From Flavobacterium muglaense (GTDB taxonomy: Bacteria > Bacteroidota > Bacteroidia > Flavobacteriales > Flavobacteriaceae), in the NCBI RefSeq assembly GCF_014305155.1, contig NZ_JACRUK010000024.1, forward strand, positions 1-52,465: a DNA stretch of 52,465 nucleotides, in the 5' to 3' direction. Under the pieces are notes generated by a model. That model did not search any database. It had not been told where the DNA came from and saw only the letters and a program-made list of their open reading frames with translations. A program made the position numbers and the translations under genes. This document shows positions 35,314 through 45,168 of the stretch, one piece after another; positions within the stretch are counted from its first letter, which is position 1, and the number at the start of each line of letters is the position of its first letter.

Positions 35314-36378
35314 ATGACATCAACTTACCAAAACATTCTAAAAAACACTTCTTTTTCTGTTCCTGAAAACTGGATGACAATCAAAACAATCGACATGCAT
35401 ACTGGTGGCGAACCGTTACGAGTGATACTTGATGGTTTCCCAAAGCTAAAAGGAAACTCCATTTTAGAATGCCGTCGCGAAATCAAAGAAAACTACGATT
35501 ATTTGCGCACTACCTTGATGTTTGAGCCTCGTGGTCATGCAGATATGTATGGTTGTGTTTTGCTTCCGCCTAATAGTGAGGATGCTGATTTTGGTATCCT
35601 ATTTCTGCACAATGAAGGATACAGCACCATGTGCGGTCATGCTATTATAGCAATAAGTACTTTGTCCGCAAAAATGAATTGGATTTCCGTTTCTGAGGGT
35701 GAAAACGTACTAAAAATTGATGCTCCTTGTGGTCGCATCAACTCCTTTGTCAATATTAAAAATGGTGAAGTTTACGGCGTTAAATTTCATTGTGTACCCA
35801 GTTTTGTAGTAGGCTTAGACAGAGTTGTGGATGTTCCTGGTCTTGGAGAAATAACTTATGATTTGGCTTATGGGGGTGCATTTTATGCTTATGTAGACTT
35901 ACGTAAAAACAATTTAAATTTGAGATTAAGTTCAGATGAATATAGATCACTAATTCAAACTGGTATGCATATAAAACAGGCTATAATACTCTATGATCTA
36001 GAGATTTTACATCCATTCGAGGAAGATTTGAGCTTTCTATATGGAATCATTTTCATAGATGAACCCCACGATCCCAAAAACCACAGTAGGAATGTATGCA
36101 TTTTTGCTGAAGGAGAAGTAGACCGTTCTCCGACTGGCTCAGGAGTTTCGGGCAGAATTGCCATCGAAAGAACCAGAAGTAATATTGATTACAAGGAAAC
36201 ACTAACCATTGAAAGTATCACAAATAGTGTTTTTAATTGTTCACTAATTTTCGAAAAAGATTACGGTCCTTTTAAAGCGGTCATCCCGCAAGTAGAAGGA
36301 ACTGCCCATATAACGGGAATGAATACATTTGTTATTGATCCAGAAGACCCAATGAAAAACGGTTTTATTTTACGCTAA
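35314..36378 (+). CDS. trans-3-hydroxy-L-proline dehydratase (proline racemase superfamily)
   Basis: This 354-residue member of the proline racemase superfamily has the first catalytic residue as Cys107 (STMCGHAII) and the second as Thr274 (DRSPTGSGVSG). Racemases and epimerases have Cys at both places. The Cys/Thr pair is known for trans-3-hydroxy-L-proline dehydratases, including human L3HYPDH. It should convert trans-3-hydroxy-L-proline to delta1-pyrroline-2-carboxylate, which the upstream reductase can turn into proline. Other superfamily marks present are IDMHTGGEPLRV and MFEPRGHADMYG. It forms an operon with the reductase. Confidence 0.88.
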   Translation: MTSTYQNILKNTSFSVPENWMTIKTIDMHTGGEPLRVILDGFPKLKGNSILECRREIKENYDYLRTTLMFEPRGHADMYGCVLLPPNSEDADFGILFLHNEGYSTMCGHAIIAISTLSAKMNWISVSEGENVLKIDAPCGRINSFVNIKNGEVYGVKFHCVPSFVVGLDRVVDVPGLGEITYDLAYGGAFYAYVDLRKNNLNLRLSSDEYRSLIQTGMHIKQAIILYDLEILHPFEEDLSFLYGIIFIDEPHDPKNHSRNVCIFAEGEVDRSPTGSGVSGRIAIERTRSNIDYKETLTIESITNSVFNCSLIFEKDYGPFKAVIPQVEGTAHITGMNTFVIDPEDPMKNGFILR

Positions 36379-36531
36379 TCTTTACATAGATGCTATATGT
36401 ATTATTGTTCATATTAAAAATCAAGTTCACTTTGGCGAAAGCGAAATTTAAATTTTAAAAATCACCAGGACTATTTTGACCCTGCATTTTTAAAAAACCA
36501 ATAGAAAAAAATAATATTCAAATTTACAACC

Positions 36532-37743
36532 ATGACAATAGGAGTTGGCGGGTCTACCGCAGCAATAGAATTAGAAAAAATACAAAACATGACGTTGAAT
36601 GTAAAGCCCATTCAACCAGAAGAATATCAAGCACGCATCAAAAAAGCAGTTGCATTGATGGAGGCCGCAAACTACAAAGCACTCTACCTTAATGCGGGAA
36701 CCAACTTATACTATTTTACAGGAACCAAATGGAATCCATCCGAAAGAATGGTCGGTGCTGTATTATTTCAGGATGGAACTTTGGAATATATTGTTCCAAA
36801 ATTTGAAGATGGAACCTTCAAAAAATTCATGCAAGTAGAAGGAAATCTAAATTGCTGGGAGGAACACGAATCTCCCTATGATTTATTTGGCAAAATACTG
36901 CGAAATAAAAACATCCATTCTGGAACAATAGCCTTGGATGAATCAGCAAATTATTTTTTAATAGATGGTGTAACCAAAGCGAATCCAAATTATGAATTTG
37001 TAAATGGGCAACCAATCACAACAGGCTGTCGCATTCAAAAATCAGTAAATGAAATTGCAATCATCCAGCAAGCTAAAGAAATTACTATGGTTGTGCAAAA
37101 AGCAGCCGCACGTATTTTACGCCCAGGAATTAGTGTAAAAGAAGTAACCGAATTTATAAATGAGGCTCACATTAAAGCAGGAGCTACAGCTGGTTCTTAT
37201 TTTTGCATCGTTTTATTTTCGGATGATTCACAATACCCGCATGGTGTAACTACCCCTCAAGATTTAAAAGACAACGATATTGTTTTGATTGATACGGGTT
37301 GTCGTTTAGAAGGCTATTTATCAGACATTACCCGAACATATGTTTATGGAACTCCAACCGAAGCACACCGTAAAATTTGGAATTTAGAAAAAGCGACTCA
37401 AAAAGCGGCTTTCGATGCCGCTCAATTAGGAGCAACTTGTGGATCTGTTGATGATGCCGCTAGAAAAAATTTAAAAGAAGCTGGTTTAAGCCCTGATTAT
37501 GAAATTCCGGGATTACCTCATCGTGTAGGTCATGGAACAGGCTTAGACATTCACGAACATCCTTACCTTGTGAGAGGGAATAAAACCGTTTTACAAGAAG
37601 GTATGGTTATTAGCAATGAGCCTATGATTTGCATACCAGGACAGTTTGGAATTCGACATGAAGATCACTTCTATATGACTCCTCAAGGTCCAAAATGGTT
37701 TACAACTCCCATGGAGAGTATTGATAATCCGTTTGGTTACTAA
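36532..37743 (+). CDS. M24B family Xaa-Pro peptidase (cytoplasmic)
   Basis: This 403-residue pita-bread-fold metallopeptidase has all five metal ligands: LIDTGC (Asp), YLSDITR (Asp), PHRVGHGTG (His), VISNEPMI (Glu) and IRHEDHF (Glu). There is no signal peptide, so it should act in the cytoplasm on Xaa-Pro bonds, or Xaa-hydroxyproline in this setting. I keep the first ATG because MTIGVGGSTAAIELEKI looks conserved in character; a second ATG at 36589 would also leave an intact fold. It follows the 3-hydroxyproline dehydratase gene after 153 bases and is followed by a strong terminator. Confidence 0.88.
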   Translation: MTIGVGGSTAAIELEKIQNMTLNVKPIQPEEYQARIKKAVALMEAANYKALYLNAGTNLYYFTGTKWNPSERMVGAVLFQDGTLEYIVPKFEDGTFKKFMQVEGNLNCWEEHESPYDLFGKILRNKNIHSGTIALDESANYFLIDGVTKANPNYEFVNGQPITTGCRIQKSVNEIAIIQQAKEITMVVQKAAARILRPGISVKEVTEFINEAHIKAGATAGSYFCIVLFSDDSQYPHGVTTPQDLKDNDIVLIDTGCRLEGYLSDITRTYVYGTPTEAHRKIWNLEKATQKAAFDAAQLGATCGSVDDAARKNLKEAGLSPDYEIPGLPHRVGHGTGLDIHEHPYLVRGNKTVLQEGMVISNEPMICIPGQFGIRHEDHFYMTPQGPKWFTTPMESIDNPFGY

Positions 37744-37774
37744 ATAGACCATTTTTCAAACTATTTCATAACTT

Positions 37775-37813
37775 AAAAGAGGGAAACGACTGTGTCGTTT
37801 CCCTCTTTTTTTT
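37775..37813 (+). terminator. Terminator after the M24 peptidase gene
   Basis: A perfect 16-bp stem (37775-37790 with 37794-37809) has a three-base loop, and the T-run extends to 37813. It closes the plus-strand 3-hydroxyproline/peptidase unit. Confidence 0.93.
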
Positions 37814-37891
37814 AATCTTATAAACAATCCCCCTTGGAGAATTTAAGGTTACTATTATCCTGTCTAAAATATTCGATTTTGAAATTGAAAC

Positions 37892-37923
37892 AAAAAGAAA
37901 CGGAATCCCAAAGGATTCCGTTT
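37892..37923 (-). terminator. Terminator after the SusD gene
   Basis: On the minus strand an 11-bp perfect stem (37923-37913 with 37908-37898), a four-base loop and a mostly T tail (TTTCTTTTTG) end the SusC/SusD transcript. Confidence 0.85.
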
Positions 37924-37949
37924 AACTGGGCAAAAAAACCAATCCAAAA

Positions 37950-39407
37950 TTAAAATTTGTCCCAGAATATTTTTGTTGTCATTTTATCTCCACCTATTGC
38001 ATCTGACGCAGCGGTATAGTTTACTCCATTATTTGACGAAGCAAGGTGAGAATATATAAGTCTTACCGGAACTTTTCCAGCAGCTTCTGGTACAGCAGTT
38101 GATGGAGCAACTAGATTAGGGAAATCTAGTCTTCTGTATGCTGTCCACGCTTCTAAACCTCTATTGTAATAAGCAATCCACATTTGATATGCGATTCTTT
38201 CTTTGGAATTACTTCCTGTCGCTGTTGCAAATGCCACGCTAGGTTGTAAAAGATAAGTTGCGATATCAGCATCTGCCACTTTGCAGAATTTCATACTAGC
38301 TGTTATACCGTTAGTGTAATGTACAGCAGCAGTTGTCCCAACAGAAAATGTTCTGTTTGCTGCATCGGCAAGTAAGAAAGAAGTTTCTGCATAATCAAAA
38401 AGAACTCCTTCGAAATTTATTCTTTTTATATCTGGATTAAACGCAGATACGGTAAGTGCATCTGTTTTAAAACCATAAGGCGCACCAAGGTAACCACCAC
38501 TAATTTTAGTAGAAGCATCAAATAAGAAGTCTCTTCTAGGGTCATTTAGCGTGTTTAACGCATCTACAAATGGTTTAGATGGAGCAAAATCATTTCTACT
38601 TTTAAAATTTTCGTAATTAGGGTTAAAGTGCGGGCTTGCTGATTGGTATTTAAATATCGCATTATCCGCATTACTTGTCATCGCACCAGAAGAATAAGCG
38701 GTTTCAACTAAAGTTTTGGCAAGAGCTGGTTCTACATCAGATAATTGCATACCAAGTCTAATTTGGATTGAATTTCCGTATTTTTTCCAATTTGCAGTAT
38801 TCCCTCCATAAATCAAATCTGCTGAACCAAAACTACCCACTGATGTGTCTAATTTACTGATTGAGCTTTTTAAACGTGTTGCTAAATCTTTGTAAATAGT
38901 TAAAGCATCGTCATATTTAGGTGTCATATTGTTTTTGTCTAATGCCTCAGAATATGGGACATTTCCATAAAGATCAACAAGGCTTTGGTATGCTTGTACG
39001 ATTTGTATCTCCAAAATTGCAATTTTGTTTTGCTTTTTTGCTATTTCTACTGTTCCCAATGCTGAACTTGCGGCAATTTTAACTTGTGCGTCAACTAAAT
39101 CCTTTAGAACGTCTCTGTAAAGACGAACCCAATTAGCATTTCCTAAATTTCGTGTGACCATGTCGTATCTTGATTCATCAGGATAGTTAATTTCTGACCA
39201 CTGTTGTGCGTACAATCTAAAATTGTTGTCGTTTACACTACTTGTATTTAAAAAAATAGCATATTGCTCTTGTGCGCTACTCATTAGAGCCTCAGGAACG
39301 GTAGTTTCATACGCTTTTGGATTTACGTTTAGGTCTTCTAGATTTTCACAAGAATTCAAGGATAATGCTAAAAAAGCTAGTAATATAGGGTGTTTTAATC
39401 TTTTCAT
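37950..39407 (-). CDS. SusD/RagB family outer membrane lipoprotein
   Basis: This 485-residue lipoprotein has the lipobox ALSLNSC with the acylated Cys at residue 20. The body is helical with SusD-like features: EDLNVNPKAYETTVPEALMSSAQ near the start, AQQWSEINYPDESRYD, YGNVPYSEALD with a TPR-like helix pair, and GLEAWTAYRRLDFPNL near the end. The short loops and that ending place it with the SusD-like_2 type. SusD proteins form the lid over the SusC barrel and capture ligand. It starts 14 bases after SusC. The surrounding peptidases suggest a peptide ligand rather than a glycan. Confidence 0.92.
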   Translation of the reverse strand: MKRLKHPILLAFLALSLNSCENLEDLNVNPKAYETTVPEALMSSAQEQYAIFLNTSSVNDNNFRLYAQQWSEINYPDESRYDMVTRNLGNANWVRLYRDVLKDLVDAQVKIAASSALGTVEIAKKQNKIAILEIQIVQAYQSLVDLYGNVPYSEALDKNNMTPKYDDALTIYKDLATRLKSSISKLDTSVGSFGSADLIYGGNTANWKKYGNSIQIRLGMQLSDVEPALAKTLVETAYSSGAMTSNADNAIFKYQSASPHFNPNYENFKSRNDFAPSKPFVDALNTLNDPRRDFLFDASTKISGGYLGAPYGFKTDALTVSAFNPDIKRINFEGVLFDYAETSFLLADAANRTFSVGTTAAVHYTNGITASMKFCKVADADIATYLLQPSVAFATATGSNSKERIAYQMWIAYYNRGLEAWTAYRRLDFPNLVAPSTAVPEAAGKVPVRLIYSHLASSNNGVNYTAASDAIGGDKMTTKIFWDKF

Positions 39408-39421
39408 TTTTCTTTTTTTTT

Positions 39422-42400
39422 TTAGAATTGAACTTTTACATTAAAACTAATTTCTCTAGTTGTAGGCATAACACCTGTTTGGAAACCTTGAAAATTTCCA
39501 GAAGAGAAACCAGCTTCAGGATCTGCATATGGTAATTTTTTGCTGATTATCCATAAATTACTCCCATTTGCTGCAAAAGTTACATTGTTTATAAAAGTAC
39601 CAACTAAAAATTTAGATGGTAAAACATAGCTCAAAGAAACCTCTCTCAATTTTACATATGAAGCATCATATACAAAAGCTTGTGCAGGGAATGATCTGTA
39701 GCCAAGGTTTGATTCCCCTACCGCCGTCGTTACTTCTGCTCTAACTGTGTTTTTACTACCATCTGCTTGCACACCTGGGAGAATTTGTCCTCCATTATTT
39801 GCAAGTGTATTACGGATAGGGAATCCTAATTCATTTGTTCCTACAGTATTGGCATATAGTCCAGAATTTTGTCCGTAAGACTGATCAAGTGAGAATACAT
39901 CTCCACCTTTTTTAATATCAATTAAGAAACTAAAAGTTATATTTTTATAATTGAAAATATTATTGATTCCTCCTGTCCAGTCTGGAGAAACATTACCGAT
40001 AATTGAATTAGAAACTTTGTCGTAATTACCGTTTGGCAATACTACTCTTTCTCCATTTAGGTATTTGTAACCTGTTCCCTTGATTACTCCAAGCGGCTGT
40101 CCTGGAATTGCTGTCAAGCTAGTACCTGTATTGAATGTTCCTATTACTACTTGTGGTAAGCCTACAGCTAGCGATTTTACTAAACTAGTATTCTTATTCC
40201 AGTTTATTCTAGTTGTCCATGAGAAGTTTTCAGTCTTCAAAGGAACAAGGTTAAGACTTACTTCAATTCCTTTATTTTCAAGTTCACCTGCATTTACAGT
40301 AGTACCAGTATACCCAAAATCAGCACCAGTGGTAACATCCATAATCAAGTCCTTTGTTGTAGATTTATATACAGAAACCTCGAGACCAATACGTTTTTTC
40401 AGGAATTGTAATTCTAATCCAGCTTCCTGGCCAATAATTCTTTCGCTTTTTAAGTTCGCGTTTTTCAATATGTCTTCATTTGAAAACAAAGGGTTGCCAC
40501 CGAAGTTAGTATTTTTACTATAAACTGATTTTATTACTCCAAATCTAGCATCATTCCCTGTCTCTGCATAGTTAAGTCTAAGTTTACCAAAGTCTAACCA
40601 AGAAGCATTTACATGCTTACTAAATATATAAGTTCCTGTAATAGAAGGATAGGAGAACTTACTGTTGTTTGCAGGCAATGTTGAAGACTCATCAGTTCTA
40701 TAAGTACCTTCTAAAAAGTAGGTGTCTTTATAATCAAATGACGCACTTGCATAGACACTATTTACACCTGTTTTTTGTGCAATTTCAGTAGGGTTTTCAA
40801 TATTACTGATAGAGTTTGAAAGTGCATACAATTCTGGGATTAAAAGACCTCCACTAGTAGAAGAAAAGATTGCTCGTGTTTGATTTCTTCTAGAGTTACC
40901 ACCGATTAATCCTCTGAACTTCAAATCAGAACCAATATTCGCCTTAAAATTAAGTATTAAGTCAAGATTTATTTCTCTAAATGATTTGTCAAATCTTGTA
41001 TATCTAGCGGTAGCTGAATTTTGATTAGATCCAACTGCTACTCTTTCTTCCTGAATTTCTGCATAATTATCTACTGCTCCTTTACCTGTTACAGATAACC
41101 AATTCGTAATTTCTGAGTTTAGTGAAAAATTCCCATAGAAACGATCTCTGTTAAAATTATTAAAGTTTTTGTAACGTGAAAAATAAGGGTTATCCCAGTA
41201 TAATGGTTCTGTGTTTGACGAAGACCTTGGGTTCCATGTAATGTTCCTTCCAGTTGACAAGTACGCTTGTTCTTGTTCTTTAATGTCAACATCAGTGTGC
41301 CACCATTGTCTAAAACTGGTTAAGATATTCCCATTGTAACCAGTGAAGTTTAAACCTAAACCATCTGTTTTAATGTAATTTGATGTAGCAGTAATTTCTG
41401 TTTTACTGTTAACTTTATAGCTAGCTGAAAAGTTGAAATTGTCTTTCTTTAAGCTACTATTCGGCATTATACCCGTTTGATCAAATTTAGTATAACCAAA
41501 TCTGAAATTTCCATTTTCATTACTCCCAGTTATGGCTAAACTGTTATTGTATGTAGTACTAGGCTTAAAAAAGGAATTAGGAGTGTTTTTTCCAGCTACC
41601 CATGCAGTTGGTTTTCCGTAAGTTGATAACGAAGGATAGTACGAGTTCCAGTTGTAAACCAACTTGTTTTGATCAAATGGAAGTCCCCATGAAGCATCTT
41701 CGCTCAATATTGTTGGGTAAGAACCTTCCCCTAAATCTATATTTCCTCCAAAACCTTGAAAATCACCACCACCATATTGGTTTTGGTATTCAGGAAGTGT
41801 AGCTTTATCTACAGTACCCGTTGTGATACCTGAACTTATTGTAACACCGAGTCCTTTTCCTTTTTTTCCTTTTTTTGTTGTAACAATAATTACACCGTTA
41901 CCCGCTCTTGATCCATATAGAGCAGATGCTGCGGCTCCTTTTAGCACGTTGATTGTTTCAATATCATCTGGATTAATATCGGAAGCGGCATTTCCATAAT
42001 CAAAACCACCTCTTCCTGTTTTTTGTCCAGCAGAATTTGAGTTGTCATTATTTAATGGAATACCATCTACTACCCAAAGAGCCTGAGTATTTTCAGTAAT
42101 AGATTTTGGACCACGAATTACTACGTTAGTAGATCCTCCCATATTACCATTTCTGCGTATTTCTACACCCGCTACTTTACCAGAGATTGAATTGGCAACG
42201 TTTCCAGAGTTTACTTTTGTTAAGTCATCTCCTTTTACTTCTTGTGTGGCATATCCAAGAGATTTTTTTTCTCTTTTTATACCTAAAGCTGTCACAACTA
42301 CACCGTCAAGCTCCAAAGCTGAACTTTGCAACTTAACACTTTGAGATGTAGATGTCGCTTTTAACTCTTGAGACTTCATCCCAATGTAGCTAAAAATAAG

Positions 42401-42616
42401 TATTTGACTTGAAGCTGCCTTTATGGTATACTTTCCGTCAAAATCTGTTTGCGTTCCTGTTTTAGTTCCTTTAACTAATACACTTACACCTGGTAAAGGC
42501 ATACCTACATTGTCCGAAACAATTCCAGTAATTACTCTTTCTTGAGCAAATGTTAGTTGCGCTACAAGTAAAAACAAGAATATCGCAATTTTCTTTCTAA
42601 AAAACTTAAATTTCAT
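39422..42616 (-). CDS. SusC/RagA family TonB-linked outer membrane transporter
   Basis: This 1064-residue protein has a signal peptide (to LTFA/Q near residue 24). The carboxypeptidase-like regulatory domain follows at about 26-110 (RVITGIVSDNVGMPLPGVSV, then GTQTDFDGKYTIKA). The TonB-dependent plug lies at about 110-250 (VAGVEIRRNGNMGGSTNVVIRGP, then INVLKGAAASALYGSRAGNGVIIVTTKKGK), and a 22-strand type barrel ends in NVKVQF. It takes up ligand across the outer membrane with energy from TonB. It is paired with the SusD lipoprotein and carries the same upstream element as the hydroxyproline genes, which points to collagen-like peptides as ligand. Confidence 0.95.
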   Translation of the reverse strand: MKFKFFRKKIAIFLFLLVAQLTFAQERVITGIVSDNVGMPLPGVSVLVKGTKTGTQTDFDGKYTIKAASSQILIFSYIGMKSQELKATSTSQSVKLQSSALELDGVVVTALGIKREKKSLGYATQEVKGDDLTKVNSGNVANSISGKVAGVEIRRNGNMGGSTNVVIRGPKSITENTQALWVVDGIPLNNDNSNSAGQKTGRGGFDYGNAASDINPDDIETINVLKGAAASALYGSRAGNGVIIVTTKKGKKGKGLGVTISSGITTGTVDKATLPEYQNQYGGGDFQGFGGNIDLGEGSYPTILSEDASWGLPFDQNKLVYNWNSYYPSLSTYGKPTAWVAGKNTPNSFFKPSTTYNNSLAITGSNENGNFRFGYTKFDQTGIMPNSSLKKDNFNFSASYKVNSKTEITATSNYIKTDGLGLNFTGYNGNILTSFRQWWHTDVDIKEQEQAYLSTGRNITWNPRSSSNTEPLYWDNPYFSRYKNFNNFNRDRFYGNFSLNSEITNWLSVTGKGAVDNYAEIQEERVAVGSNQNSATARYTRFDKSFREINLDLILNFKANIGSDLKFRGLIGGNSRRNQTRAIFSSTSGGLLIPELYALSNSISNIENPTEIAQKTGVNSVYASASFDYKDTYFLEGTYRTDESSTLPANNSKFSYPSITGTYIFSKHVNASWLDFGKLRLNYAETGNDARFGVIKSVYSKNTNFGGNPLFSNEDILKNANLKSERIIGQEAGLELQFLKKRIGLEVSVYKSTTKDLIMDVTTGADFGYTGTTVNAGELENKGIEVSLNLVPLKTENFSWTTRINWNKNTSLVKSLAVGLPQVVIGTFNTGTSLTAIPGQPLGVIKGTGYKYLNGERVVLPNGNYDKVSNSIIGNVSPDWTGGINNIFNYKNITFSFLIDIKKGGDVFSLDQSYGQNSGLYANTVGTNELGFPIRNTLANNGGQILPGVQADGSKNTVRAEVTTAVGESNLGYRSFPAQAFVYDASYVKLREVSLSYVLPSKFLVGTFINNVTFAANGSNLWIISKKLPYADPEAGFSSGNFQGFQTGVMPTTREISFNVKVQF

Positions 42617-42642
42617 GTATATGGTTTTAAAAATTAGTTATG

Positions 42643-42688
42643 TAAAGATCCGTTTTTAGTACCAACATATATTGTATTATATTACCTA
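42643..42688 (-). promoter_or_regulatory. Control region of susC: 15-bp element plus -7-like box
   Basis: On the minus strand TAGGTAATATAATAC (42688-42674) matches the S37/DapA-like element at 11 of 15 positions. Then come 23 bases and GATCTTTA (42650-42643), which keeps the A and TTT of TAnnTTTG but differs at both ends. The spacing between element and box is the same as at the other two sites. Confidence 0.55.
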
Positions 42689-42940
42689 AAACTTTGATTA
42701 TATTAGCGCATAATACTTAGATTGTTATTAATAAAAATAGCTATTAAAAAAAAATTCATTACAAGTATCTTGTCACTACTACTGCGTTTAGCTCTAAAAA
42801 AAATGTAGATTTAATCCACCAATAGCCTTCGTAACATGAGTAGACGTTATTTTACTATAGTTTTTTTGTCACATATATTAAATTCTTACTGGTATTCTAT
42901 TTAATAAGTATGCCTATATATATATTCTATATTATCAAAT

Positions 42941-42972
42941 AAAAAAGAGGATTTCTATTACAGAAACCCTCT
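42941..42972 (-). terminator. Terminator of the six-gene operon
   Basis: On the minus strand an 11-bp stem with one mismatch (42972-42962 with 42956-42946) is followed by a T-run. It lies after the DPP-IV gene and separates that operon from susC. Confidence 0.8.
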
Positions 42973-43002
42973 CTAAACATTAAAGCATTTACAAACTTAT
43001 TT

Positions 43003-45162
43003 TTATCTAGCTCCTGAAGGGCATTTGATTTCAATAAAATTCAAGAAAGTATCAATCAAATGTTTTCTGGTACCTTCACCTTCATAAATACTGTGCGACC
43101 GATTTGGATAAACCATCAAATCAAACATTTTATCATATTTGATTAATTCATTTATCAATACTTCGGCATTTTTATAATGCACATTATCGTCACCTGTTCC
43201 ATGAATGTACAGTAAATTTCCTGTTAGGTTTTTAGCATGTGTCACAGGGGAAGCCTGAATGTATGCAGCCTCATTTTCGTCAGGCAATCCCATGTATCTT
43301 TCGGTATATATATTATCATAAAAATGTTGGTCTGTAACCGCCGCTATAGCTACACCCGTTTTGTATATTTCTGGGTATTGAAACATTAAATTTAAGGTTA
43401 CTGCTCCTCCACCGCTCCATCCGTGGACAGCAACTCTATCGGTATCAATAAAATTCCATTTCAAAATTTCTTTTGCAGCCATCGCTTGGTCGCGAGTATT
43501 AATGATTCCAATATTCTTATAAATCGATTTCCTCCATTTTGTTCCTTTTAGGACTGGAGTTCCTCGGTTATCCATTGCAATACCAATATATCCCTTTGGA
43601 ATCAACAAATCGATAAAACCATTAAAATAAGGCATATCATTGGCAACAGATGACATGGGTTCTCCATAGACATAAAAAAATAATGGGTATTTTTTAGTTG
43701 GATCAAAATCTAATGGTTTTGCCATAATTCCATCCATTTCAACACCGTCAACAGTCGTGACTTTAAATTTTTGTAATGAAAAATTACGCTTGGGTACCGA
43801 AAAAGAATCTGCTTCTTCAGGTAGGATTTTTTTATGATTGGATAATGAAACTAAACGAGTATTAAAACTACGATTGATGTTCGAATTAGTATGTTTTGCG
43901 TAAGCTCCATCTGTAGAAAATTGATACGTATTAGTTCCTTCAAATTCTTCTGGAGTTACACGCTTCGTTTTTTTAGAATTCAAATTCGTCTCATACAAAT
44001 AACGTTGCGTAGCATCTTTAGGACTTGCGATGTAATAAATTGACTTCGTTTGATCATTATATGCTTTAAAATAAGCATCGAATTTCTCTGTTGTAATTAA
44101 TTCTTTCTTTTTCCCATCACTGCTAATTTTATAAATATGCATCCAACCATCGGCATCAGAACTCCATAAAAAAGCCTTTCCGTTATCGACAAAATGACAC
44201 GGAAAACCATCATATTCCCCTGAAGAAATATCAAAAACATCAATCCAAGTATCTGACTTCTCTTGATAAATTAGATTTGCTTTACCGGATTGCGTATTGC
44301 AATTGTATATGGAAACTTGATTTTGATTTCTATTGAGTTGCACCACCATTACCTCTTGGTTGGCAACCCATTCCATGCGAACCAAATAATTATTATCAGG
44401 TTCTCCCGGAATATTGAGCCAATTTGTTTTTAATGAATTAATGTCAACAATTCCAATTTTAACCGAAGAAGGCTTCTCTCCAGCTTTTGGATATTCAACA
44501 GGAACAGTAAAAGGGTAAAGAGAATCCGTATTATTAATCATTAAATGGAACTTTGTTTCGGAAGCGTCTACGCGCCAAAAAGCAATACTTTTTCCGTCAG
44601 GACTCCATCTAAATCCATCACGTGCAGCCAGCTCCTCCTCATAAACCCAATCAAAAGTACCATTGATAACCTTATCTGTTCCGTCTTTTGTCAAAGGCGT
44701 TATTTTTCCTGAGTCTAGATTTTCAAGATAAATATTATGTTGGGAAACATAAGCCACATTTTCATTATCACTGGAAAATTTAGCAAACATTAATGAGGAT
44801 TTTTCTAAGGTTATTCCTAGTTGTTTTCCCTTTCCAGTTTTTAAATCAAAAAACCAATAATCCCCTTTGGTATTAGCTCTCCATACTTTTTGGGAATTGG
44901 TGTAAACCAGTGCTTTTGTCTTATTTTCATTCCAAACCAATTTTTCGATTTTTCCTTCGAAACCGGCATTTTTTAATTGCTCTTTGGTAAGAACTGTCTT
45001 GTTTTGATCTAATTTATCGATATCATAAACAACAATATTATCTTGCTCATTTACCCAAAACGAATGAGAATTAGGCAACCAATTTAATCGGTTAATATCA
45101 ATGTTTTTTTGAGCAAAAACACTCGAACAAATAAGAAGTAATAGTAAAAAATGTTTTTTCAT
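43003..45162 (-). CDS. Dipeptidyl peptidase IV-like S9 family peptidase
   Basis: This 719-residue exported protein has a signal peptide (MKKHFLLLLLICSSVFA). It has an eight-bladed DPP-IV-type propeller (about 25-460) and an alpha/beta-hydrolase domain. The catalytic set is Ser583 (GWSGGG), Asp658 (HGTGDDNVHYKN) and His690 (NRSHSIYEG). The double-Glu motif WVYEEELAARDGF, which anchors the free N-terminus of the substrate in DPP-IV, is present. This supports removal of Xaa-Pro dipeptides, and in this locus probably Xaa-Hyp as well. It is the last gene of the operon, six bases after the M24 peptidase gene. Confidence 0.92.
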   Translation of the reverse strand: MKKHFLLLLLICSSVFAQKNIDINRLNWLPNSHSFWVNEQDNIVVYDIDKLDQNKTVLTKEQLKNAGFEGKIEKLVWNENKTKALVYTNSQKVWRANTKGDYWFFDLKTGKGKQLGITLEKSSLMFAKFSSDNENVAYVSQHNIYLENLDSGKITPLTKDGTDKVINGTFDWVYEEELAARDGFRWSPDGKSIAFWRVDASETKFHLMINNTDSLYPFTVPVEYPKAGEKPSSVKIGIVDINSLKTNWLNIPGEPDNNYLVRMEWVANQEVMVVQLNRNQNQVSIYNCNTQSGKANLIYQEKSDTWIDVFDISSGEYDGFPCHFVDNGKAFLWSSDADGWMHIYKISSDGKKKELITTEKFDAYFKAYNDQTKSIYYIASPKDATQRYLYETNLNSKKTKRVTPEEFEGTNTYQFSTDGAYAKHTNSNINRSFNTRLVSLSNHKKILPEEADSFSVPKRNFSLQKFKVTTVDGVEMDGIMAKPLDFDPTKKYPLFFYVYGEPMSSVANDMPYFNGFIDLLIPKGYIGIAMDNRGTPVLKGTKWRKSIYKNIGIINTRDQAMAAKEILKWNFIDTDRVAVHGWSGGGAVTLNLMFQYPEIYKTGVAIAAVTDQHFYDNIYTERYMGLPDENEAAYIQASPVTHAKNLTGNLLYIHGTGDDNVHYKNAEVLINELIKYDKMFDLMVYPNRSHSIYEGEGTRKHLIDTFLNFIEIKCPSGAR

Positions 45163-45168
45163 AATTGG

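Larger units (their letters stand above)
42617..43002. other. Intergenic region between the catabolic operon and susC
   Basis: This 386-base gap holds no credible gene. It contains the terminator of the six-gene operon (42941-42972) and, nearer to susC, the 15-bp element and -7-like box (42643-42688). The middle (about 42700-42930) is very AT-rich and I see nothing specific in it. Confidence 0.7.

Noticed and set aside
37950..42616. Glycan-targeting SusCD pair
   Set aside because: No glycoside hydrolase, lyase or sulfatase gene lies near; all neighbours are peptidases or hydroxyproline enzymes.
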